Shown here piece after piece: positions 1 through 7,027 of a DNA stretch of 20,380 nt. Each line of letters starts with the position of its first letter. The first letter of the stretch is position 1. A program made the position numbers and the translations under genes. The notes beneath the pieces were generated by a model. That model searched no databases, had not been told where the DNA came from, and saw only the letters and a program-made list of their open reading frames with translations. This DNA comes from a virus: IMG/VR virus record IMGVR_UViG_3300025168_000882, positions 1 through 20,380 of that record, one strand, 5' to 3'.

Positions 1-1
1 A

Positions 2-1045
2 AGAATACAGATATGTAGGGATTTATCTTATATCCCTGCTAGTTATGTAAGCGTTACAGATTTAGGATTTGAAATGAACAACGAAACTATGGTTATACAA
101 CAGGTTGAGTGGGGTGCATCGACAGGTATTGATACCTTAAAACTAACTTTAGAGAGAGACGAAGCATTGTCGTCAAATAAACTAAAAGACTTTTTACTAG
201 ATAGTGATAATGACGGTCTGCAATCCGGTGTTGGTGTAGGTGGTGGTGTAATTAACCCACCAATAAGCGATAGACCTATAAGACCCGGCGATAACAAACC
301 AAGCGAGGATTTAGACCCTACTCAAGACCAATCAACAGGAGACCCATTAGAAGATACAGGAGATGGTTATGACTCAGACCCCATAGTAACAGCAAACAAG
401 ATGAGTAAGGGTATGCACGGTATGATAAGAGGCAGAATGAATCTTCCTAAAGAAAGCATGGCGGGAGACGGTAAGTTCTCTATATTGGGTCAACAAAAAC
501 CTAGTATAGTTCCTTCTTCTATGAAAGCAATAGAGGGTATGGATGTGGACATTGTTGCTACAAGCGGCACAGCGTCTAAGACTGCTGACGGATATGTATT
601 TGCAGGTAAAGGATTACAGGGCGGTGATTACAAAGTAGCATCTCAAGAAATATCTTTAGAGACTACTTTTGTTATGCCTAATGACATACTTAGTAACAGG
701 ATGAGTATAGACGCTACTGTAACACATTCGCCACTAGCACCATCGGGTAACAAAACTGCTGTGCTTTATGTTACTATATCAAACGAGCAAGCCAATGTAA
801 CTAAAACTAATACGGTAAAAATAAATACAGGTGTTAGTAATAAAGTTTTATACATTTTGCCGGAGATGGCCGTCAAAGGATTGAATAAAGCAGGTAATAA
901 AATTAAGGTAAGAATAACTAGAAAACCCGGAACAGGTGATGATGACGCAGATGCTACTAGCGTGGTATTAAAGAATCTAAATGTTAAGATGCAAAGAGCC
1001 GCAATAAACACGTCATCTTCTGCGAGTAAGTTTACTATCGGTTAA
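2..1045 (+). CDS. Putative virion/tail-associated structural protein, 5'-partial
   Basis: This is the only plus-strand gene. An ATG at 74 has a weak TAGGAT upstream, but the frame stays open to the left edge. The extra codons encode residues ending YVSVTDLGFE that join smoothly into a beta-strand pattern (MVIQQVEWGAS, LKLTLERD) resembling the end of a tail/baseplate domain, so I infer the true start lies outside the window. Counting from the ATG, residues 40-110 are a Gly/Pro/Asp-rich linker (GVGVGGGV, then many acidic residues), and about 110-323 form a beta-rich C-terminal domain with alternating hydrophobic strands, possibly a jelly-roll-like binding domain. There is no signal peptide or membrane segment. 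The stop codon overlaps the stop of the opposing nuclease gene. The structural role is inferred from strand, composition and neighbourhood; no named family is recognised. Confidence 0.6.
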   Translation, partial: RIQICRDLSYIPASYVSVTDLGFEMNNETMVIQQVEWGASTGIDTLKLTLERDEALSSNKLKDFLLDSDNDGLQSGVGVGGGVINPPISDRPIRPGDNKPSEDLDPTQDQSTGDPLEDTGDGYDSDPIVTANKMSKGMHGMIRGRMNLPKESMAGDGKFSILGQQKPSIVPSSMKAIEGMDVDIVATSGTASKTADGYVFAGKGLQGGDYKVASQEISLETTFVMPNDILSNRMSIDATVTHSPLAPSGNKTAVLYVTISNEQANVTKTNTVKINTGVSNKVLYILPEMAVKGLNKAGNKIKVRITRKPGTGDDDADATSVVLKNLNVKMQRAAINTSSSASKFTIG

Positions 1046-1731
1046 TATTTATCCCGCAAACTTAGAATCGCCTTTGCTCTTTTTCTCCCAATTCCTTTTA
1101 CCTTCATAATATCTTTTTGTGTAGTTCTAGTCCGAAGTATTTTTGGTATACTACCAAACTCTTTTAGCAGACCTTCGGCCATTTCAGGAGTTATACCCTT
1201 TACTGTTGTGAGGATTGCTACACGTGGGTCTAGGTCTGCAATTTTTACTGCTTTCTCTAAGTGTGGTGAGTGTGTAGATAAGGACATACTTTTTTGTGTA
1301 TGGTTGACAACAAGATACTCGGTGAAATCATCCATCGTGGTTACTTCCATATATTTTATTTTTGGAAATCTCTGATAAAATGTGGTTTTGAATTGTTGTA
1401 TCACTTTTTTCATACGAGCCATTTCCATAGCCATTTGTTTTGCGTTAGGTCTACCGCCCGGAATGAAAGGCTTCAATTGCGTTCCGTACACCACTAACAT
1501 AGGGTTCTCAAACTCTTCCTGCAAATCTCTTAACTGCGCTACAATAGTACGTGTGCGCCCGAACCCCATAATAGACCTATACAGGTCGTTTATTTCTTTA
1601 GCCTCTATACCACAAGTTTCTATGATATAATCTGCGGCTTGAAGCCTACATACTTTTACGTTATCTTTACCCATTCTCATCAATAACTTGTTAACTACTT
1701 TTGGGTTTTCTCTGTCATCCACTAAGAGCAT
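1042..1731 (-). CDS. ERCC4/XPF-type structure-specific nuclease with C-terminal helix-hairpin-helix pair
   Basis: The 229-residue protein has the ERCC4 nuclease signature: VDDRE at residues 4-8, an Asp at 34 (AADYII), and EAKEINDL at 43-50, matching the family's V-ERK-x3-D core with Ala in place of Arg. The C-terminal 60 residues carry two helix-hairpin-helix units (VKGITPEMAEGLL and VKGIGRKRAKAIL). Known family members (XPF, Mus81, the nuclease half of Hef) cleave flaps, forks and branched DNA, so a role in resolving viral replication or recombination intermediates is likely. There is no helicase domain, so it is a short standalone nuclease. The start ATG has no Shine-Dalgarno but lies 26 nt from the TATA-like sequence TTAAATAA, suggesting its own leaderless transcript. 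The 3' end overlaps the convergent plus-strand gene by 4 bp. Confidence 0.88.
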   Translation of the reverse strand: MLLVDDRENPKVVNKLLMRMGKDNVKVCRLQAADYIIETCGIEAKEINDLYRSIMGFGRTRTIVAQLRDLQEEFENPMLVVYGTQLKPFIPGGRPNAKQMAMEMARMKKVIQQFKTTFYQRFPKIKYMEVTTMDDFTEYLVVNHTQKSMSLSTHSPHLEKAVKIADLDPRVAILTTVKGITPEMAEGLLKEFGSIPKILRTRTTQKDIMKVKGIGRKRAKAILSLRDKY

Positions 1732-1752
1732 AGTGATAACACAGTTAGATAC

Positions 1753-1760
1753 TTATTTAA
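1753..1760 (-). promoter_or_regulatory. TATA-like promoter of the ERCC4 nuclease gene
   Basis: Minus-strand TTAAATAA is centred about 26 nt before the ATG at 1731, in the 37-bp gap after the small zinc-ribbon gene. The spacing fits an archaeal TATA box driving a leaderless mRNA. The CCGTAATCA extension seen at other promoters is missing. Confidence 0.5.
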
Positions 1761-1768
1761 GGAGTTTC

Positions 1769-1927
1769 TTACCAACCTTGTTGACTATATACTTCTCCAC
1801 CTATTTCTATTAAGTGAGAGTTACATTTACCGCAATACTTTTCTAGTGTAGTCTGTGTAGTCCATTCACCACCACACATATTACATACCTTTGCTTGTGC
1901 TATTGTTATTAATTCCATTGTCATCAT
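1769..1927 (-). CDS. Small zinc-ribbon protein, 52 residues
   Basis: Starting with ATGATG at 1927, the frame encodes 52 residues with two CxxC knuckles: VCNMCGG at about 14-20 and YCGKCNSH at about 31-38. This is a minimal zinc ribbon with a short hydrophilic C-terminal tail. The start is supported by minus-strand AGAGGTAATAATATG, in which the AGAGG Shine-Dalgarno overlaps the primase stop codon, so the gene is translationally coupled to primase. Internal ATGs at 1924 and 1918 are alternatives. Stand-alone zinc ribbons of this kind often bind nucleic acid or bridge protein complexes; the particular role is not readable from sequence. Three other such genes sit in the same block. Confidence 0.8.
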   Translation of the reverse strand: MMTMELITIAQAKVCNMCGGEWTTQTTLEKYCGKCNSHLIEIGGEVYSQQGW

Positions 1928-1931
1928 ATTA

Positions 1932-2927
1932 TTACCTCTTTACTCCATCATGCGCCCAACATGGCCCTGCATCCGTACAGCACTTAGTCGGTACGTGTTC
2001 GTAGTCTATTACACTACCAATGTGGAATCTTGATGTATGTTCATTATAGTCTCTCCAATTTAGTTTAGAGATAAAATTAACTATTGTATCTATTGAGTCT
2101 CTTCTTTGCTCTTGCGTCAAAGTCGAGGGGTGTGCAAACCATCTTAGGTTTTCCGCTAAATGTTGCACTAATGCTATCCTATGTGTATGTTTAGGGTTTT
2201 CGTGGTTCATAGCCTTTTCTAAACACGGCGGTATAGGTATTAGACCCGCATTCCCAATCTTACCATCAAACTGTGTAACAGGTATAGGTACTTCTTTTCT
2301 AGGGTTATCAGCAATCCATTTTCGGATATTGAAACCATCATTAGGTCTCTGACCTCTAAACGGGTCTAAGTGTAATAGAGCCTCTTGTGGTCTATTAGGA
2401 ATGTTATATTTTAATGGGCTTTTTATGAATGCTTCTGTATCTATATTTACAGACCATCTGCCTCTAGTGGGGTTGTAGGTGTCGGGTACACGGGTAAGTT
2501 TCTGAGGAAACCCTACACCATCTAGTGTCATCAATCCTTGAGCCATTAACCTTTGGTATCTATCTAAATGCTTAGAAATCATAGTACCCTTTACAGGTGT
2601 GTCGAAGAATTGGTGAACGTGAAATCCTCTGCCTGTAAAGACAGTTCTAACATCTCCATTGAGCCTAGCAATAAGCGTAGCAACATCTCTTTTTACATCT
2701 TCCAAATTACCACCTTCTAACATATCAAAATCCCACCATGCTCTATCCATAACTACTGATTCAATATCCATTTTCCAAGACTTTCTTTCATCCTTTCTTT
2801 CAAAAGAATACAGAGAAGTATAACACGATGCCTTACCATTTACTTTTTCGATATAAGTATCAAAGTCATTTCTACTTAGGCATTGGGTGCGGCGTAAGCC
2901 AATCTCTCTAGGAAAATCCAACGGCAT
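1932..2927 (-). CDS. Archaeo-eukaryotic primase fused to a PriL-type Fe-S C-terminal domain
   Basis: The protein (331 residues) has archaeo-eukaryotic primase (AEP) motifs: WWDFD with catalytic Asp66/Asp68, TGRGFHVH at 98-105 (nucleotide-binding sGRGxHxH motif), and LTRVPDTYN near 144-152. From about residue 232 the pattern changes to one typical of the large-subunit PriL Fe-S domain: PPCLEKAM (Cys235), an HxxR helix, HIGSVIDY, then KCC and GPCW (Cys316, 317, 323). It thus looks like catalytic PriS joined to the PriL C-terminal domain, as in the plasmid primase-polymerase PolpTN2. It would make primers for PolB. The frame is open upstream to 3038, but those 37 codons overlap a zinc-ribbon gene in another frame. 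The true start is the ATG at 2927, preceded by GGAGTGA with 5-nt spacing. Confidence 0.85.
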   Translation of the reverse strand: MPLDFPREIGLRRTQCLSRNDFDTYIEKVNGKASCYTSLYSFERKDERKSWKMDIESVVMDRAWWDFDMLEGGNLEDVKRDVATLIARLNGDVRTVFTGRGFHVHQFFDTPVKGTMISKHLDRYQRLMAQGLMTLDGVGFPQKLTRVPDTYNPTRGRWSVNIDTEAFIKSPLKYNIPNRPQEALLHLDPFRGQRPNDGFNIRKWIADNPRKEVPIPVTQFDGKIGNAGLIPIPPCLEKAMNHENPKHTHRIALVQHLAENLRWFAHPSTLTQEQRRDSIDTIVNFISKLNWRDYNEHTSRFHIGSVIDYEHVPTKCCTDAGPCWAHDGVKR

Positions 2928-2932
2928 TTTTT

Positions 2933-2939
2933 TCACTCC
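2933..2939 (-). promoter_or_regulatory. Ribosome-binding site GGAGTGA fixing the primase start
   Basis: GGAGTGA lies 5 nt before the ATG at 2927, and its TGA is also the stop codon of the upstream zinc-ribbon gene. It supports 2927 rather than the far upstream in-frame ATG at 3038. Confidence 0.75.
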
Positions 2940-3070
2940 GTTTGTTGACTTCCACATTCGCAAGCCCATATAGTAATCTCTTCGGGTGCGTTGCCCGTCT
3001 GTCCGTTTACTCTCCAAATAACTTCTGAACCTTCCCAAAGGTCATCTGAACCACACGCAATACACTTCAT
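2933..3070 (-). CDS. Small zinc-ribbon protein, 45 residues, upstream of primase
   Basis: The ATG at 3070 opens a 45-residue frame with CIACG at 3-7 and CECG at 37-40, giving a CxxC...CxC zinc ribbon around an acidic, Trp-containing middle (DDLWEGSEVIW). It starts 5 nt after the Cas4-like gene's stop and ends in GGAGTGA, which doubles as the primase ribosome-binding site. It occupies the region a naive call would give to the primase N-terminus; the cysteine spacing and fit between neighbours favour this frame. The function is unknown. Location suggests an accessory to primase or a small transcription or DNA-binding factor. Confidence 0.8.
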   Translation of the reverse strand: MKCIACGSDDLWEGSEVIWRVNGQTGNAPEEITIWACECGSQQTE

Positions 3071-3075
3071 ACCAA

Positions 3076-3924
3076 TCACAAGCCCCACTCCGTAATACCG
3101 TTTAATTCTGCCTCACAATTAAGTGAGTAGTCGCACCACATAGGACAGAAATAATCATTCCATTTCATAGGCCATTGGTGGGAAGTTAGTGAGTCAATAG
3201 TGTCATATAATGATTCCTCAAAGGAATTATAGGAACGGGATAAAAACGGCTCTAACAAAGCAAAGCCGCGCTCTGCACCTACCCACATGGTCTTGCCTCT
3301 CTTATCACCCTCTAGTAATAATTTATCATCTTCGTCATATTCATAGTCGGGTGTTACATACAGGAAATGTGTTACTTCTCCTTCATAACCTAATTTCTTT
3401 AGTAAACGTGTATAGTATACTAATTCCTTTCTAGTTCTACCTAGTTTAGACATAGACATATTACCTGTCTTTAACTCCACAAGTATTAAACCACCCGTCT
3501 TTTTGTCCCGTAGAACACCGTCTATCAGACCTACCCAAATTATTTCATGTCCTTCAAACACTTCATATACTTCGTGTTTTACTTCTACTTCCACAACATC
3601 AAACCCGCCTATATCATGCGCTATCTGATGTAGTAGAATATTTAATGAGTCAACACCCTCGTCGTCTGCTACTCCTTCTTCTCTAGCCGCTTCCATCAGC
3701 ATATCTGAACCTTCTATTAAACCTCTCTCCATTACAGTATGTATTTTAGTTCCTCTTATCATCTGTTCTGTGGCAGGGGGTCTAGGTATATCGGCTATGT
3801 AATTCCAATAAAATTGTCTAGGACACATCTTATAACCCATAAAAGATGACTTACTTATTCTTAGTATATCACCGACCATAGGGTTGTAAGAAGAGTTTTC
3901 GGACTGTTCCGACGTAGCCTTCAT
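3076..3924 (-). CDS. Cas4/RecB-like PD-(D/E)XK nuclease with four-cysteine Fe-S cluster
   Basis: With the start at 3924 (282 residues), the catalytic core is GTKIH (His62), GLIDGV (Asp135) and VELKTG (Glu150, Lys152), followed by ELVYYTRLL in the place of the family's QxxxY helix. One N-terminal cysteine in MCPRQFYW (Cys34) plus three in CPMWCDYSLNC (Cys260, 264, 270) reproduce the Fe-S arrangement of Cas4 and AddB-type nucleases. Such enzymes are ssDNA exonucleases; in viruses without CRISPR they usually serve recombination or end processing. An ATG at 3942 is also in frame and overlaps the previous gene by 14 bp. The ATG at 3924 is preferred because it has GAGTGA spaced 5 nt upstream, fused to the upstream stop. 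No cas genes are nearby. Confidence 0.85.
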   Translation of the reverse strand: MKATSEQSENSSYNPMVGDILRISKSSFMGYKMCPRQFYWNYIADIPRPPATEQMIRGTKIHTVMERGLIEGSDMLMEAAREEGVADDEGVDSLNILLHQIAHDIGGFDVVEVEVKHEVYEVFEGHEIIWVGLIDGVLRDKKTGGLILVELKTGNMSMSKLGRTRKELVYYTRLLKKLGYEGEVTHFLYVTPDYEYDEDDKLLLEGDKRGKTMWVGAERGFALLEPFLSRSYNSFEESLYDTIDSLTSHQWPMKWNDYFCPMWCDYSLNCEAELNGITEWGL

Positions 3925-3928
3925 AGTA

Positions 3929-4240
3929 TCACTCTTCTTCATTAGTTAATCCGGCATCCCAATTCTCAAAGGTAGACTGTTTATTCCCAAAAACGTCTTT
4001 TCCACAGGAAGGGCAATCGTCGCTCTTTTCTACACCTTTGATATTAGGTCTTAATAACTCACCCTGACACTCAGCACAAACTATCCTTTCCATCTTACCT
4101 TCTTCTTCTAAATGGTTGTATACCATAGTCTGTAATCTAACTATATCAGCACCCATTATCTGAAATACTTGTGCTACCTCATTTCCAAACTCGGAAATAA
4201 TTTTACTCAATTCTTCTTGCGTTACCTTCTTTTTACTCAT
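3929..4240 (-). CDS. Coiled-coil plus zinc-ribbon protein of unknown function
   Basis: The 103-residue protein has a helical, heptad-like N-terminal half (residues 1-50, EELSKIISEFGNEVAQVFQI) and a C-terminal zinc ribbon made of CAECQGE and CPSCGKD about 20 residues apart, followed by an acidic tail. The frame is open upstream to 4285, but the ATG at 4240 is chosen because it sits exactly 15 nt after the conserved 16-base promoter box and begins the plausible sequence MSKKKVTQ. It is the first gene of the unit that also encodes the Cas4-like nuclease and primase. I do not recognise the family; a nucleic-acid-binding or complex-bridging role is plausible. Confidence 0.75.
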   Translation of the reverse strand: MSKKKVTQEELSKIISEFGNEVAQVFQIMGADIVRLQTMVYNHLEEEGKMERIVCAECQGELLRPNIKGVEKSDDCPSCGKDVFGNKQSTFENWDAGLTNEEE

Positions 4241-4254
4241 ATCTTTTTCACCAC

Positions 4255-4270
4255 TGATTACGGTTATAAA
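4255..4270 (-). promoter_or_regulatory. Conserved 16-base promoter box (nuclease/primase unit)
   Basis: Minus-strand TTTATAACCGTAATCA, perfect copy. It lies 5 bp after the PolB stop, and its 3' end is 15 nt from the ATG at 4240, placing the TATA centre at about -26.5. Confidence 0.8.
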
Positions 4271-4275
4271 GATTA

Positions 4276-6513
4276 CTATACCCAAGATATTTTGGATAAA
4301 CCGTTCTTAGCATTCTCTAAAGGTTGTGTGTCCCAACCTGCTAATACATAGTAAGGAGATATTTTATTTATGATAAATCTATCTACTAATACTTTAACCC
4401 CTATACTTTTGATACCTTCAATCTCTGAGGGGTCATCGAATGCTATATACTTTCCGTTTTCATCTAGTGTTACTAAGAAGAAAGACCCTGCTCTATATCC
4501 CTTACCTAGAAACTCATTAGCCCAAGCCGCACCTGCTGATGAGCCGGATAATACTTTGTATTTAGATAAGTCCCTATCTATCTTTCCTTTCATACACAAA
4601 TCTTTCGCTTCTGTTTTACCCCCCATTACAGAGTTAATCAAATCTGATATACGCGATGTGGTAGCATCCTCAGTTTCACGGTTTAATATACCCGTAATAG
4701 TATCAAGCATAGCCTCTTTCATTACTTTAGGCATCCTACTTTGCTTCATCTCAATACCTTTAACGTAAATGTTCGGTGTATGATACTCCCCATCTGTCCA
4801 AGTTACTTTACCCGTATATCTATTCTTGGCTACCATGATTAATCTAGGACACCACTTTTCAAACTCGGCTTCCATCGGGGCTATTCTTTCGTTAATTAAC
4901 GGCAGTAATTCTAAACCTTTTTCGGGTGTAGGTATTTGACAGAACACGGAGTCTGTATGACCGTAGATGACATTAAACCCTACTCTTTGAGCCTCAACCA
5001 TTAACTCACCTAAAGACGCTCTTGAGGTGTGCGTTATAGCGGCGGCTATTTCAGGGTGATACATTCCATATCTAGCATCTCCACAGACACCATACATAGA
5101 AGCAACTAAAGTTTTAGCGGCAAACTGCATACAGTCCCACTTTCTTTTCTTATCATCATCCGAGACAAGCATTTTCATCTTAAAGATATTTCTTAAATCT
5201 GTCATCTTATCCATTTGTCTTACAAGTAATCCTTTTTTATCTTGAGAAAACTTAGTGCCGTTCCCGCAGTCCACTCCTTCGGGGTCTAAACTATCCCAAC
5301 TGATATTATACTTAGCGGCGTTACTATGATACATAGCCTTTATATCTAGGATTCCTACATTATCATATACTCCTGCCTCTACATCTAGTATTTCAGCACC
5401 CTCATAATCAACCTTAGCGAACTGTGGTTGTGTAGGTATGCGTCTATTGAAATCAGAATCAGTTAGAACTAATTGTGTAAACATCTTAGTGATGAATGGT
5501 GTCGAGCGAATATCGCACTGAACAATGTGTTGTAGGGACGTATAGTAATCCAAAGCATTGACTGCCTCATCTAGTTTAGGTAATAGTCTAACATCTTGTC
5601 TAGCGTAGTGTAAATACAAAGCCTTATCTTCCCACCAAGATTCATTATGACCTTTCTCTAATTGAATTTTCTGTTCACCTAATATTTCATAGGCTACATC
5701 ATCTAGTTTGTAGGAAGGTAGTTTTCCGTTCTTTAACTCCCATAGTTTAGATACTGCAAGCATCAAGTCTATACAGTTCCTACCTACTATCGGTTGCGCC
5801 CAATCACCGAACTCATATCTAACCTTTCTCATAGGAGAAAGAGTTAACTCTGATAGGCCACAAGCCCTACATCTTTCCATTATCTGTTTTATATCAGCAC
5901 CTACAACATACCAACCCGCTATAATATCGGGGTCTTGTCTTTTCATGTGCCGCAAAAAGTGAATGAGCATATCTCTTTCAGTAGCAAACCCCATAGCAGG
6001 TGTTTCATATTTGTATTCACCGTATTCTTTGTAAGCCTTACCCTGTCCGTCTTTAAGACCCTGCTCCGCAAGCGTCGGTTCTACAAACCATACATATTCT
6101 TTTTCGGTAAAACTATCGTAAACCACCATCACTCTCATATTGCCTGTGGTCGGAGACCACTCACAATCCATATACCATGTCCTATGATTATAGTTCTGTA
6201 TCGGTTCATTACCATCGTTGATGTAATCACCTAACACCCTATTTGCGTAAGGTATATTCGCTTCCCATGTAGTGCCGTAATAAGATAATTGCTTAACATC
6301 ATAGGGTGTAGCACAAATTATTTTCGTCAAATCTTCTCCGTATAATCCTTTGTAACCTTTTTCCTTTTTAACTGCTTCATCTATATACTCTGCATCTACA
6401 TCTGAAACAAAAGCATAAGGCCAATATCCGGTGATAGTCTTTTCATATCTAGCGCCGTTTTTTTCTCGGCCTCTGATTATAATATCTCTACCTCTACCTC
6501 TCTCGATTATCAT
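4276..6513 (-). CDS. polB: Family B DNA polymerase with 3'-5' exonuclease domain
   Basis: The 745-residue replicative polymerase shows exonuclease motifs Exo I (MDCEW, Asp116/Glu118), Exo II (GWYVVGAD, Asp207, with the usual Asn replaced by Tyr) and Exo III (YARQD, Tyr303/Asp307). The polymerase motifs follow: YEGAEI at 370, motif A DIKAMYHS (Asp390), motif B KTLVASMYG (Lys467-Gly475) and motif C YGHTDS (517-522). Motif C normally reads YGDTDS; the first Asp is His here while the second is kept. The domain order and length fit archaeal/viral PolB with a somewhat shortened N-terminus. The start ATG at 6513 overlaps the TGA of the preceding zinc-ribbon gene (ATGA). With primase, clamp, loader and helicase it forms the viral replisome. 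Confidence 0.97.
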   Translation of the reverse strand: MIIERGRGRDIIIRGREKNGARYEKTITGYWPYAFVSDVDAEYIDEAVKKEKGYKGLYGEDLTKIICATPYDVKQLSYYGTTWEANIPYANRVLGDYINDGNEPIQNYNHRTWYMDCEWSPTTGNMRVMVVYDSFTEKEYVWFVEPTLAEQGLKDGQGKAYKEYGEYKYETPAMGFATERDMLIHFLRHMKRQDPDIIAGWYVVGADIKQIMERCRACGLSELTLSPMRKVRYEFGDWAQPIVGRNCIDLMLAVSKLWELKNGKLPSYKLDDVAYEILGEQKIQLEKGHNESWWEDKALYLHYARQDVRLLPKLDEAVNALDYYTSLQHIVQCDIRSTPFITKMFTQLVLTDSDFNRRIPTQPQFAKVDYEGAEILDVEAGVYDNVGILDIKAMYHSNAAKYNISWDSLDPEGVDCGNGTKFSQDKKGLLVRQMDKMTDLRNIFKMKMLVSDDDKKRKWDCMQFAAKTLVASMYGVCGDARYGMYHPEIAAAITHTSRASLGELMVEAQRVGFNVIYGHTDSVFCQIPTPEKGLELLPLINERIAPMEAEFEKWCPRLIMVAKNRYTGKVTWTDGEYHTPNIYVKGIEMKQSRMPKVMKEAMLDTITGILNRETEDATTSRISDLINSVMGGKTEAKDLCMKGKIDRDLSKYKVLSGSSAGAAWANEFLGKGYRAGSFFLVTLDENGKYIAFDDPSEIEGIKSIGVKVLVDRFIINKISPYYVLAGWDTQPLENAKNGLSKISWV

Positions 6514-6656
6514 GCGACTACCCTATCTATTATCATGTGATTACAATTCTCACACTCATAAATATCGCCTTCACCTTCTACACTATCATAGAATAACCAA
6601 GAAAAAGTAGCGTTACATTTCTCGCAAACCATCATCGGGTGTTTTCTCTTTACCAT
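6510..6656 (-). CDS. Small zinc-ribbon protein, 48 residues, coupled to PolB
   Basis: The ATG at 6656 opens a 48-residue frame with VCEKCNATFSW at about 10-20 and YECENCNHMI at about 33-42, two CxxC knuckles separated by an acidic beta-like stretch: a compact zinc ribbon. Its start overlaps the end of the 24-codon gene upstream, and its TGA overlaps the PolB ATG, so all three are probably translated in tandem. The function is unknown. Coupling to PolB suggests a polymerase accessory or a small regulator, but this is inferred only from location. Confidence 0.8.
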   Translation of the reverse strand: MVKRKHPMMVCEKCNATFSWLFYDSVEGEGDIYECENCNHMIIDRVVA

Positions 6657-6724
6657 AATCTATCTCTCCAACAACCACAGTTTCTATCATTATATGCACC
6701 ACAGTGCAAACACTTCTGTCCCAT
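6650..6724 (-). CDS. Mini-protein with paired cysteines, 24 residues
   Basis: The ATG at 6724 begins a 24-residue frame carrying CLHCG at 5-9 and NCGCWR at 15-20, a CxxC...CxC pattern able to bind one zinc. It starts exactly 15 nt after a conserved promoter box and also has AGGAGT spaced about 8 nt upstream, so it is well placed to be translated. Its last codons overlap the start of the next zinc-ribbon gene. Alternatively it is a short leader ORF that couples ribosomes onto the downstream PolB unit. The cysteine pattern favours a real product, but at this length that is uncertain. Confidence 0.55.
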   Translation of the reverse strand: MGQKCLHCGAYNDRNCGCWRDRLW

Positions 6725-6738
6725 ATTATGAACTCCTG

Positions 6739-6754
6739 TGATTACGCTTATAAA
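6739..6754 (-). promoter_or_regulatory. Conserved 16-base promoter box (PolB unit)
   Basis: Minus-strand TTTATAAGCGTAATCA, one mismatch to the consensus, ending 15 nt before the ATG at 6724. The TAA stop of the upstream HTH gene lies inside the TATA element. Confidence 0.78.
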
Positions 6755-7023
6755 GATTTCCTTTGACCTCTTGCTCTAGTAGTAATTTCGTGTTTGTTTA
6801 ACCACGCATTGATAGCCATAGCAGTTACACCGCACATAGCACCTATCTCTGCCATAGTCTTACCATTGGCAACGTATTCATTACGCAACCATGCTTCTTC
6901 TCTATGAAGCCCTTTGTTAGACGAAGGATAAAATGCAACACTTACGTTGTATTCTTCTCCATCAATCTCAATCACTTTGCTGTTTTCACCTAATTCTATA
7001 TCTGTCAATGTTATATTTACCAT
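6748..7023 (-). CDS. Small helix-turn-helix DNA-binding protein
   Basis: The 91-residue protein has a beta-rich N-terminal half (MVNITLTDIEL, EYNVSVAFYP) and a C-terminal helix-turn-helix: EEAWLRNEYVANGKTMAEIG, then CGVTAMAINAWLNKHEITTR, matching the homeodomain-like pattern (T..EIA..CGVS...I..WL) common in phage regulators and nuclease accessory domains. A basic tail (RARGQRKSL) follows. The frame extends to a TTG at 7038, but the ATG at 7023 is preferred: it has GGAGTG about 13 nt upstream next to the clamp stop codon, and the ATAATATG start context seen elsewhere here. It is the last gene of the RecA-like/clamp unit and may be a viral transcription regulator; targets are unknown. Confidence 0.75.
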   Translation of the reverse strand: MVNITLTDIELGENSKVIEIDGEEYNVSVAFYPSSNKGLHREEAWLRNEYVANGKTMAEIGAMCGVTAMAINAWLNKHEITTRARGQRKSL

Positions 7024-7027
7024 ATTA

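Noticed and set aside
3076-3924. Cas4-like gene as sign of a CRISPR-Cas locus
   Set aside because: No repeats, Cas1 or other cas genes are present. Stand-alone Cas4-like nucleases are common in viruses.
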